Shown here piece after piece: positions 1 to 12,900 of a stretch of DNA of 64,000 nt (position 1 is the stretch's first letter; each line of letters starts with the position of its first letter). Source of the DNA: Mytilus californianus (taxonomy: Eukaryota; Mollusca; Bivalvia; Mytilida; Mytilidae); assembly GCF_021869535.1 (NCBI RefSeq), contig NW_026262582.1:56556851-56620850 (forward strand). Direction: 5' to 3'. The position numbers and the translations under genes were made by a program. The notes below the pieces were generated by a model that saw nothing but the letters and a program-made list of their open reading frames with translations, ran no database searches and had not been told where the DNA came from.

Positions 1-808
1 TAACGTCCTTGTAAATTTTAACTGCGAGTCATAAAATAAGATTTGTAGGCAGTAAACATGGAATAATTTATTATTTGATATCAAAACACTTCTTTCTCTG
101 ATCATTAAACTCCAAAATGGATTTCAATTTTTTATATCATACTACATGTACATTATTTACAACACATTAATTACATTTTGTGTTGAAATTTACGTGAAGT
201 ATTCACCAAGTTCAAAGAAAGTTGAATTATTATTGATCACAGATAGCAACATACTAGACACAATCGTACTATACCAGAACTGGCAATATCAGCGATAGGT
301 AGGCGTATGTGATGGAGACAGTTATACATTTCCACTACTGTTCCTTTCGAATGTACCTTTCTTTTCATCAAACAAGAATATTCCATTTTGTGGATACAGA
401 TACATATATTATATGTTTTCCTCCACGTTTTGTGAATTAATTTCAGTAATTTTACGTCGTCTCCATTTACAAATGTACCTTCAAAACAAATTATTATAGT
501 TGCATATTTTGACTGAATAGAATATCCTATGGGTTACCTATATCGCGATAAACTACCAGAACAGCCCAATGATGTTACACATGTAAGCCTGACAAAAATC
601 GAAACATGACAATAGTAGAATGTTTTCATCAAAAGCTGTTTCATTTTAAAGAAATTTAGTTACGAGTTATCAATGACCTCTGAACCTCTATATTGGATAA
701 ATGTGTTCGATGTTTACACCCCGTGTAAGCTTTCACTCACATCTGTTACATATATAGACTTATTTCGATTAACAGATTATCCTTATTCTTGAAATTTACT
801 GGATTTCG
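1..808. other. 3' flank/UTR of the metalloprotease gene
   Basis: AT-rich sequence downstream of the stop codon, with no coding signal recognised. An AATAAA-type hexamer on the minus strand near 67-72 is a possible polyadenylation signal but is unsupported by transcripts. Confidence 0.35.
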
Positions 809-981
809 TCAGTAGTAGCAACTACGGCAACAATGTTTAGCCACCAGTGGACGGACACATTCGCTTTTTCCATTCTGGGCTACAAAATCTGCACAGTGAT
901 GGCCATTGATTCTGACATACGTATTATCAGTGCAGTCCGTATTTGTTGTATATGGAGAGTACGTCGTTGGAATATTTTGTT
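809..981 (-). CDS. metalloprotease exon 17: six-Cys module 3 and stop
   Basis: Linker rich in Thr/Tyr/Pro (QNIPTTYSPYTTNT), then DCTDNTYVRINGHHCADFVA to HCCRSCYY and a TGA at 809-811. It shares ING..C and CCRSC with module 2, indicating module duplication by exon duplication. Acceptor TATTTCAG at 982-989. Confidence 0.9.
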
Positions 982-3900
982 CTGAAATACAAGTAATAGA
1001 CATGATACATTTGATATTTATGTTAATTTTAGGCGCAGTAGTTTATTTTTTACATTATCTTCTTGGTATTTCGTCATTAGATATCCTTGGACTGTTTTTC
1101 TAGACAATTGATAGCATTGGTATACATGCAAGCATTGTTCTACATGTAAAATCTTGATTGAGGCTGATTCCTCCACTTTCTAAAAAAGAGTACTAGTATG
1201 CTGTTGAATTTGTAATGCACTTAAATGTTTAATATTCTTCAAATCGTGTTTTATTTTTTAAGGTATGCATACAAATTTATATGAATGACATGTTGTTATT
1301 CTTTGCATAGGCTTTGACATAATTTTTTCAAAAAGAATTGGAAATTAGGATTTTGATCGATAAAAGAAGGAATGAGAACAATTTCAGAATCAAAACAGGA
1401 AATATTTCAATAAATTCAAGTGTATTTTAATGAAATGTGGAGTAAAAACTTCGGGGGACGGGGTAGGGGCACTAGTATTCACTGCATGAGTGGTATGGAT
1501 ATGTCACTATTTCAAGCTTCATAGCGTATAACTAATAAAAAGGTCGAGAAATAAAGACGTAGTGTATGACATGGTTGCTGATTGAATCAAAAGTATCTGC
1601 AACTAATCAGATGTCGATTGTTTTCTTAAATGCGATTAAAACCAAAGTCGAAAATGCATCAGATATTTATTTGTAAATCTATTTATCTTTCCGTGAAATA
1701 GCGTAATCCTGATAGCAGTAGGTGTATGATAGGGTATGTATTTTTTTTTTTTAAATATATGAAAAGGTTTGGGATATCAGATATCTCAGCTGCTCATCCC
1801 TACCAAAAGGGATTGAAATGCCCCTACCCGCAACCCCGGTAAAAATGCATATTAGTTCTTGCTCTGGTTAAGATAATGTAAAAACTACTTTTGTGTGAAA
1901 ACGTTTAATTCAATGACAATTAGTTTTTTTCAAGCAAAATTATGAAACGTTTGAACCTTTGATGTCAGTTGACAAAGATGTGAACAATACAAACCACCAA
2001 TGGCCTCCAAAAATGAACAAAACCCTTACCGTATAGTCAGCTATAAAAGGCCCTAGTATGAATGAAATGTGAAATAATTCAAAAGATAAAAAACCAACGG
2101 TCTGAATAATACTACAACATTGAACGTAAATAATGTGGTAAACAGCGACCAACGAAAACGATTGGATTACAGGTTCCTGGCTTAGGACATGCATAAACAG
2201 AATATGGCGGGGTTTAACATGTTTGTGACAATTCAACAAAAACAAACGGTAAAAATCAGTTAGAACAGGCTTGACTCATCAAATCGATATCATTCACTAA
2301 AAAAAAGACAAAAAGACTCAAAATGATGATATAAGAGTACTCACAGATATCCGTGAAAGATAGTTAAAAGTCCATTTTTAACTACTGTATTTATTTGAGC
2401 CACATGGTAGTATTTCAATTGCGCCAAAAATAAATATTGCTTTTGCGCCAATTTACAGGTAAAATATAGAGGAAACGTTTCAATATAAGTTTTATCATGA
2501 ATACAAGGCTTGTTTAAGAAATTTCGAAAAGTACCCCCCTCCCCCTCCTTCCCTTGGATAACTAAGAGTTCCTGTTCACATCGTCGAGTTGACAAAATGG
2601 ACATAACTCATTCGGAGAGAAATGGAGGAGGTAATACGTCTGTATTTTTTAAGACCCCACATTTAGGATATCTTATATATTGAAAACGTGAAAAAATAGT
2701 ATTAATGTACCCCAAAAAGTTGCAATGCCATCCTCATATAACAGATGTGGACAGCAACACCATTATAAAAACATTGAATGATGTAGTCAACCACGGCTTA
2801 GATCAGCAAAAAGTAAAATCTCAGCATTTAAACAAATTACTAATCAGTGTTCAATATTTTTATTTTGGTCTATTGATAAATGTCATTTAAGATGAATATG
2901 ATGTATTATGCTACTAAAACAATGTTGCAACATAATTATAAAAGTATCTGTACAATATAGATCTATTATTTATACATGTACTATTTACCTGTATTATTGG
3001 CGCCAATGATATATGTATTATTTTGGTGCAAATGAAATATGGTTTGTGACGCAAATGAAATGTCAATTGGCGCAAAAGCATCGCTACATTGAACTCTACT
3101 GTTGATTATTTATAATATATTTTTCATCGGAAAACATTTCCTTTTACCGCCAAAATAATCATATGGTATGATCTATTTTTTTAACAACGAATTAACAATT
3201 TTGAAATCAGCCAATTGCACAACGTGAATCTGTAATTGTACAAAAAAAAATCACATTAGACATATTTTGTTTCTGTACACAATGTTTTGTCATTTTTCTG
3301 CATGCACGAAGAAAATGAAGCTTATTAATGATCATCACCTGAAATGAATTAGAATAGGGTGCATGCATTCTCATAAACAACATGTTAAACCATTCAATGC
3401 TTATTAGTATAATTATTAGAAATACATTAACAGTATTAATGTAATAGATGTTTCAATTTCGTCATTATATAAATAACACATAACTGAGAGAGTGATAGAG
3501 CAGATTGTTACCCCGAGAAAACATTGTCAACTGAGGCGAAGCCAAGGTTGACAATATCTTTTCGAGGGGTAACACTCTGCTCTATCACCCTCTCAGATAT
3601 GTGTTATTTAATTTATTATACGGAAAGTTCTGTTATTTTGACTTGAAGTATAATAATACGTTTTATAATTAACCATTCATTTGAAAAAAATTTCTTCAAT
3701 CGATGCTTCAGTCCATTCTCTTGCTAATTGATGCCAAAACGTTATATATATCTAGTAAATATGATTTAATGAATGACTGTAATATTTTTTCTGTCTATGA
3801 AGAAATGACATAAAAAATGTGGTGCACACTGAATAACCCTCGTAGCGGGTTATTTAAAAGTGTGCACCACATTTTTTAGGTTATTTCGAATAGACAGAAA

Positions 3901-6900
3901 AAAACATTACAGTCATTCCTTATAATTTAAGGTTCATCATAACAAATGGACAAACATGGCTGTATTTACACCTCAAAAACTACTCTGAGTACAGACTCAC
4001 CTGTGCAGTTGGAAAATTTTTAAGGCCTGGCATCCACTAGATATATGAAAGTTAAATACATTTTGTGTTTCAAAAAGATAAAATCTTTTTTGGATTTTGA
4101 TTGGCATTTTTTTTCGTTCCTGCAGAAGGTGTAAAAATAAACAAACACCTGAATTGCTTTTGATACTGTCCACTCAGTTAAACCCTTTAACTCACCTATA
4201 GTTGTTTAGAATATAGCAAAGTGCTCTCGACCAATGAAATTGTAGGATTTGATGTCTCTTAATTGTGAAGAATGAATGTAAATCATGTTCTTAGTAAGGG
4301 ATTATCCTATTATTTGGGTCTATTTACAGTTCAAAACAAACAGCTTCTATAAATGAGTTATAACTGCCCCGAAGCACATTTATCAGATTGAAAGGATTTA
4401 TCATAGTGATTGAAACTGATTAAAAGTTGAATTGTGAAACAAACAAAAAAATCAAAATAAGTCGAAGCTTACTGGTGCAGTAAAATATGTACCTTTAATG
4501 TTATTTTGAAAATATTAATAACTTCAAATTAAAAAAAAATAAACAATATCAAACCAATGCAAAAAAAATAAAGAAAAAAAAGTTTTAAAATAAAAAAATA
4601 ACCTAAATCTTTTGCTTTCCAAAACTTTTATTACTGAACCAGCGGTTTGAAAGAATAATTATTTCCAATATTCCGATAAAATAAAATAAAAAAAAAACCA
4701 ACAGGAATTTGATTTAAGTTTTGAATATATTTATAACTTTTAAAGGCATTTTATTAGAACATTTCTCTAACAATGAAATAGTATTTGATTTAAAAAGCCG
4801 GACCAAAATGTTGGCTGTGAAATAAAATTAGTTGTAACTCAAATGTATTTATTGATTTAAACTGTAAATAAAAAAAAGGATAATTCCTCACTAAAATTTA
4901 CATGATTTACATTCATACTCACAATCAGGAAACATATACAATTCCTACCTTTTCTTTGTACTTGTGTCACCTAATGTCTATAACGCATTTAAAAAAAAAT
5001 ATTTCCCAATTATAAGAAAGTCCTTACATCACTAAAACTAACCCATAAATGAAATGCTGAAAAATGCAGTCATGCATCAATTATAAACATTTAATTTACA
5101 CTGACAATGAAACTAATTCTTGAATACAACCAATCAAGAGATCATTTGAGCCTTGAGCACTTTACAATATTCTAAGTTTGTAAGAGAATGATAATCCCTC
5201 TTACAAACTTAGAATATTATAAAGTGCTCAAGGCTCAAATGATCTATTCAAGAATTAGTTTCATTGTCAGTGCAATGTTTATAATTGATGCATGACTTCC
5301 TTTTTCGGCATGTCATTTATGGATTAGTTTTAGTGATGTGAGGACTTTCTTATCATTTGGGAAATATTTTTTTTTTAAAATGCGTTATAGATATTAGGTG
5401 ACACAACAGTAGAAAGAAAAGGTAGGAATTGTATGTTTCCTGATTGTGAGTATGAATGTAAATCATGTAATATTTTAGTGAGGAATTATCCTTTATTTAT
5501 TTACAGTTTAAATCAATTAATACATTTGAGTTACAACTAAATTTTATTTCACAGCCAATAATTTAGTCCGGCTTTTTACATCAAATACTGTTTCATTATG
5601 TCAGGGAAATGTTCAAAAATAACGCCCTTAAAAGTTTTTAATATGTTCAAAATTAAATTCCTGTTTTTTTTTTATCGGAATACATGTATTGGAAATAACT
5701 TTTCTCCCCAACCGCTGATCAAATAATCAAAGTTTTAGAAAGCTAAAGATTTAGGTTCTTTTTTATCTGAAAGATTTTTTTCTTTTTTTTTTTTGCATTG
5801 CTTTGGTATTGTTTAATTTTATAGTAATTTGAAGTATTAATATTTTCATAATACCATTCACGGTACCAATTTTACTGCACCAGTAAACTTCAACTTATTT
5901 TGAGATTTTTGTTTGTTTCACAACTCAACTTTTAGTCAGCTTCAATCACTGTGTGATAAATCCTTTCAATCTGATAAATGTGCTTCGGGGCAGTTGTAAC
6001 TCATTTATAGAAACTCTTTGTTCTGAACTGTAAATCGACCCAAATAATAGGATAATCCCTTACTAAGAACATGATTTACATTCATTCTTCACAATTAAGA
6101 GGCATCCAATCCTACAATTTCATTGGTCGAGAGTACTTTGCTATATTCTAACATATACGTAGATATCTATTGTCTGTCTATTGTCCATGCCAATCATTGA
6201 ATCAAGGACAATCAATACAATACAATACAGTATTTACCTGAGAGGGAGCATCTCAAAGTTGTATCCCAACTTAGTTTATTTTTACACCTTCTGCAGGAAC
6301 GAAAAAAATGCTCTTCAAAATCCCAAAAAGATTTTATCTATCTGAAACAATAAATGCATTTAACTTTTATATATCTAGTGGATGCCAGGCCTTAAAACTT
6401 TTCCAACTGCACAGGTTAGTCTGCACTCAGAGTAGTTTTTGAAGTCTAAACACAGCAATGTTTGTCCATTTGTTATGATGAACCTTAATTCTAAAAAGGC
6501 GTAAATCATGATAAAAACGTTGATGACGTCACGGTCACATGACAAAATTATGTCTATGAGCTGTTAGACAATACACTTTCAGCCAATCAGAAGACGTGTT
6601 ACATCAAAAATTAAATTATTTAGCAATCATTGGGCAAGCTCTGCACATTTAGGCGTTAGCAGCGATTTGTCTTCAAAACCTTTTACACATGCCATTTGTA
6701 AGCAGAAAGCAAATGTTAGTATTATGTAAAACAAATAAGTTTACATCACAGTCACGGCTTAAAAATGAAATCAATACTTTGGCTTATCAACTTGATCTTT
6801 CTCTTTAAAGTGTAGGTTGTGTTATTTTTTTTTTAATTCAATGTCAAAAAATGAAATTTTTAACCAAAGTAAGAATTCACATGTTGTTAGTTGACTAGCA

Positions 6901-9900
6901 TTATACCCGCAATACACACCAAGGGTATGGCAGCTGCGGCAGCAAAAGTCCTTAATGCTTGGATCCACATGACAGATATATGTCCCATATTTGGTTATAA
7001 ATTCCAGGCAAGACAATCCATTTATCAGGATCTTTGTATCCGTGCAGTAGTCTTCTTCTGTAAAATCTGTAGCCAAAGTTACTCATTAATATCACCAGAG
7101 TGGACACTTTAATTTTTGATAGTACAGGTTTGAGTTATATTGGGGATTGTCAATATTCTCTTAAAGGTAACGATATTAAGTACTGTATAAAACAAATTCT
7201 ATGTAATCAGTTTACTCAGAAATGGTTAATAGCGAAATCGCGGGCGCAGGATGTTTGCACCTTTTTACCTGTACCACGAAAGGACCTTTGCGCTCCAAAC
7301 ATTATGTGCTATCTGAACTAAAAATGTAAATTGACCAGCCATTTGCGCTTTTTGCAGCAGTCCTTTTGCGCCTATTGCTATTTTCATGGTGTACCATTTG
7401 CGCCAATTTACGGAGTTCATTTGAGCCAATTAACCTGTACTTATATTGTATCGTGCATTAAATTCCTTTATAAAGCATCGTACCATAAACATGATTATTT
7501 ATGGAATGAATGGGACTATTGTTGCAAGAAACGCCAAAATGATAAGAAGTAGCAGCTTTTGCTGATTATTTGTTATCCACATTTTTTTTATTACAATGAT
7601 CTGTTTCCACAATCCATATGGACTTACACTCCATCAACAACGAGACGCATTAATAATGGACTACGTGCATTTCATAAGCACTACAATGAACTGGTTCTTT
7701 TTTTCATCGCATCCATCTATGTATGTATTTTTAGACACCATTGTAAAATAGATAGCCTCTATTAAATCTAACTTGCACAATGCTAATGCAGCAGCAGTTA
7801 GAAGCTGGTATAACTCAGAAGAGGAAACATTTCATGTTTAAAAATACCAGATTTATACAAGAGGAGAGCTCAGTCGTAATGATAAAAATGTATAGATCTT
7901 GAAATATAAATTTCAGCCTGGAGTATAATTATGTTGTCTAACTGTAAATAGTTTTATGTTTTGTTTGCATACTTTCATAAAAATTCTATCAAACCACTTT
8001 TAATGACTTTAACTCAATCAATGTAAAATGCCGGTCAAACACTGGATAAAAACGAGGAGGGCATTCTCATAAAAAGGAGGAGGGAACTGGTTTTTTTTTT
8101 TATTAAAATAAATTGGCACAATCGTATTCTTTATTGTTGGCGCTAATTAAACTAGGCATTTGAAAACTAGTTACACAAACGTAGCATTGATGCATGTGAG
8201 TTGTGGCGCAAATGAACGCATTTTTAGCGCAAAAGGATTTCTACCGCGCTTTTACATATAGAAAAGATTACCTGTAATCGTCACAAAATTGTCTGGAAAT
8301 TCCGAAGATTTAAAAGTACAATGGTAGATTTTTTTTTATGTCACAAGTAAACTTATTAGATTTACTTGATTTTTATGATAAATAAATGTCTGGTGTTGAT
8401 TTTTTTTTCTTTTTTCATTTACTGAATATTTTATAATTTTAAAAATTCTCATGGACTTATTAAAATTAGTCCCCCCCCCCTAAAAAAAAATTTCTGTGGG
8501 GTATTGATCAGTGGGGAAGTTACCCAACAAACAAATGTTATGAATGTGCTGTGTTTTGGATATTAAATTATTTTTTAACGTTTAACTATGATAACTCAAA
8601 TAGCGGAAATGTCCTTAATAAAAAGCGCAAATTTCCTTTTTGAATAATCGCAAATGTCCTAAAATTATATCGCAAATGTCCATTATAAAAGGTGCCTCGG
8701 TGACCTAGTGGTCTGTGTAGTCCAACTACTGTATAACTAGCCTGTCAAAACTGATTTTGTGAGATCGAATCCCGCACGTGGTAGGTGCGCTTGACTCCAA
8801 TCTTAATTGACTAGGATTGTTAGATTTCCTACCGAAGGTCGGTGGTATTCTGCAGGCACTCCGGTTCCTCCACCAATAAATAGTGCTAAAAGTGTTGTTA
8901 AACAACGATCAATCAATTAATCAATCCACCAAAAAAGCACAAATGTCCTATCAGAAAGCGCAAACGTCCCGTGCAGAAAATCGCAAACTCTTCAAGAAGA
9001 CAACTGTTTTATTTGCTATCCAAATCTGAATTTTAAGAATAATACTATCTTATTCGGTTTAAAAAAGTTAACAGACACTTAGGTGTGATAATATAAAGTT
9101 TTTTAAGGAAGTTTAACTGGAGTAAAGCCAATACAGTCCAATGACAGCACTGTTTAAGGTACATGTAGCTGCAGTATAAATCACTTTAGTTGATAAATGT
9201 TTTAGTTATTGTACACACTACCAAAGATATTTTATATAGTAAAACGGGTTTTTTTAATGTTTAATAGTAAATCGCTGAGTTCGATGAATATGACTTTCAT
9301 TCACTCGGAAAGATAAGCGCAAACACATCTTTGCATTGTTGCTGAACACTAATTTGCCTAAAACAGTCAACGAAAAATCGCAGAATGTATCTTCAGTGGA
9401 AACATGTTCACCTAGATTGTGCTCAACTACTAGATCTAGTATATATAAAGAGGTGATTTCAACCTCTGATGGGGCTAAATGAAAGACTTTCAAACTGTTA
9501 TTTGCTTCTTTTCCACAAACAAGCAACATCTAGAAGTAAGCGCAAAGAGACGGGTCAGTTTTGGGTGACAAGCTTTCACTGCCATAATACTGTGAACGAA
9601 AACACATTGAAAATCAGGTTCAACAAGTTACGAGAGATGGCCGAATTAATAATATCAGCACTAAATTACAAACAAGGACACTCAAAACATACACAGACAA
9701 CGGAAATCACTCAAGACATCCCTAACATAACTATAGTGTGGTGAAACTAGTTTTTTTAAGTATATAAAAACTACCGTATCATCGAAATTAGAGGAAGAAC
9801 AATACACGGCATTCGCATTTAAAAATTTTTGGCGTGTTCAAAATCTCGTTTATAAAAAGAAAGAAAATTGAAGATTGACTTTGTGAATTGATATTTTTAC

Positions 9901-12900
9901 ATATTATCAAAAACTTTAAAACGATAACATCTGTAAATAAGTTATTCAAAAATAAATTAGCTCAAAAGGACAAATTTGATTGTAAAACACTTAATTTTAG
10001 CCATTCAAAGCTTAGCAACGTTCACAGATTAAAACATAAAGCCGCTATGAACATCACAATAAGATACTTACTTTTACTACAGGATTGACAACACCGTTTT
10101 TTGAATATAGAATCTTGGCACTGGAATGGCGAGGCATCTTGTTCACAATTTGCTTTAGGTGGAGGTACATCTGGGAAAGGACAATTGTCTTAAAAGGAAT
10201 AAGATATAACATTTAATGCGAGACAAATCATATATTTATGATAATAATGTGAAGAAAAAATATTCCTTTTTCTGTTGTAGGTAAAAGTTTCATTACAAAA
10301 TAATCACTCCATACTCATCATCAGGTGTTGAAAGCAAATAGTTACAATTTACAATAAAGATTCGATCTTTTTAATTGGCACAAAACAATCTCTTGTTTTA
10401 AAGTTACATGTATGTCCTAATAAAGCACACTGTCTGTACGTGTACTCCATAACAAAGTTAATGTTACAACATATAGACATATACATGTATAACATAAAAC
10501 AAACTCAAAAATAGCCCACCCTTAAGTACACTTAATATTTATAGCTCTTTGTAATTCTTAAAGAAAACGGGAAAACAAAATTCAGAATGCGGTTATGCGT
10601 CATTTCACGTTGATAGTTCCACTGGAACTTAAGAACCAATATATAAAATGTAGAGAATATTTATACACCAACGTATGATACCGATTTCAGTAGGCCCGTT
10701 ACGCATTTCTGTACCAGATTTACATCAGGTAAACTCACTACAAACCGTTTGGGAAGAACGTGTGTGCATCAAACCCATGTGATCAAGACCAAATGACAGA
10801 ACATTCAAAAGGGTACGTCTTGTCATTATGATATTGATGAGTACATGAAACCTATTTTTAATAATTCATATACATTTTATTTAATGTATCTACCTGGAGC
10901 GGAAGGTGCAGCCTCATCAAATACACATTTTCCCAACATGCACCACTGGAAGTAAAAAGAAGTTGACATTTAGCTACTAAAACATTTATATCAAAAATGA
11001 TTGAAATAAAGTTTGTCTTTTAAATTTCTGATAATATACTGATACATCAAATGTAGTTATTTTTTTAAGTGTGATTTATTTCAAATAAGAGAATGTTTTT
11101 GTTATATGCATTGTGGAAATTTGGATTTCATTTACTATAATACCGTGTTTGTAAAAACCGTCTAGGCAGAGAATTAGAAATGAAGTTTCCAAAAGATCAA
11201 ATCAACACTGTAAATAGCGATGTGATAATAAGAAATATAGATAGAAATATGGAAATGAGTCAATCATATGCATTGTGGTGGTTCTTCAGCTCATGAAAAA
11301 AAAACACAAATCCAGTATCAAAATACCCGAGTAGATTTGATTGGAGCGATTCGACGTTTGACTACGTTACACAAATTCCACAATAGCGAATTAATTATGA
11401 AGTGTAAACTATGTAGACGGGTATAATACTAGTCGGACATAGAAATATTATTCATTCATAACTTGAAAACATACACGTGTTCGGTTTCTCTGCGACAAAC
11501 GAAGAGACATCAAACCTTATAGAAGGCCTCTGGATATTTATTTTGCAATAACTGAGGGTCTGGATATGGGGTCCTTCATTTCCGTATTCATTCAATTTTG
11601 TGACCATTTTCTCTAGACTTTATATTTTTAACCATTAATGTCTTTTCTTTATTTTCTTCGTCCATTTTCTCTATTCTTTATATTGTTCGTCCATTATATC
11701 TTTTCTGCAAACCCCCACCCAAACCCTCATAACTTTTATTTACAGAATTAGAAAATTGGTAGAGTTAAGTTTGCTTAATTTATTTCACAGCATGGGGATT
11801 TCGAAACGTGTTTTAATCTTTTCCATGCTTACTAAAATTAAAACTATTAAAGCTTCATAATTTTCTTTTCGTGCATGGTTCTTACAGCGTTCAGTTTAAA
11901 TGTTGTAACTGATTTATAAATCATTAAAAATGGTTCAAACTGAAATTTATTGTTTTGATAATTTACAAATCTATTCAAGAATAAAAATTATAAAAGGTAA
12001 TGTAATACTTATTGAACTATATGTTTGTTGTGTTAGGTTACTCTATTTGAACCTACCGACGTAAAGAGTTCAGCGAGCCACCGAGCTGTGTAGTATATCT
12101 AACATATACCAATTTGATTGTTCAATAACCATTACGTAACCAAACGGATAGAAGGTTCATATTGAAAATCAAAGGTCATTAAAACCTAAACCGAAATAAA
12201 ATAGAAGAAACTGTTTGTATTATTTTACAGATACTAATTAAATCAATTAGACAACTGATGTCATCCTATGCAAATACGTTTCAAAATTGTGTCAAACTTG
12301 CAAAGTATATAAAAAATAATCATCGACAACAATAATATGAGTTTACTTTTAAGATATGCTAATTTGTTGTATGTAAGATTACATGAATATTCTGTATCTA
12401 ATGTTCTGTGATATCCCACGTGTTCATACCTTTTTATCACCACAAGAAGTTCCCATTGCTGCTCGCTGCTCGCTAGCTGTGATACAAATTCCTTTTACTG
12501 GATCAAAGCAATACATTTTGTAACACATTTCATCTATTGTAGAAGGAGGCTGGAAATTTAACATAATTCTTCATGAATTTTCATTCATAATCACTGCTAT
12601 CATGATACATATATTTGAAAATCGCATGACACGAAGTTTTGTAGTTTACACATATACCCGGTATTCTTAAAACAAATATTAGAACTTTCAAAAAATCAAG
12701 AGTTTTGAGAGCCATATATTGGTCCAGATTTTTAGTGAAATAAGAAATTTGCTATAGGAATGCAATTCATGTGTGAGATTTTTCTTTTAAATGAAGAAAA
12801 TTATGATTTTATCAAATGATAACAACTGTCTTACAAACGCACAATTAATATCATAATTGATTCAAATCTTTAATACTTAGTTTTATGAGAGGAAAAACCT

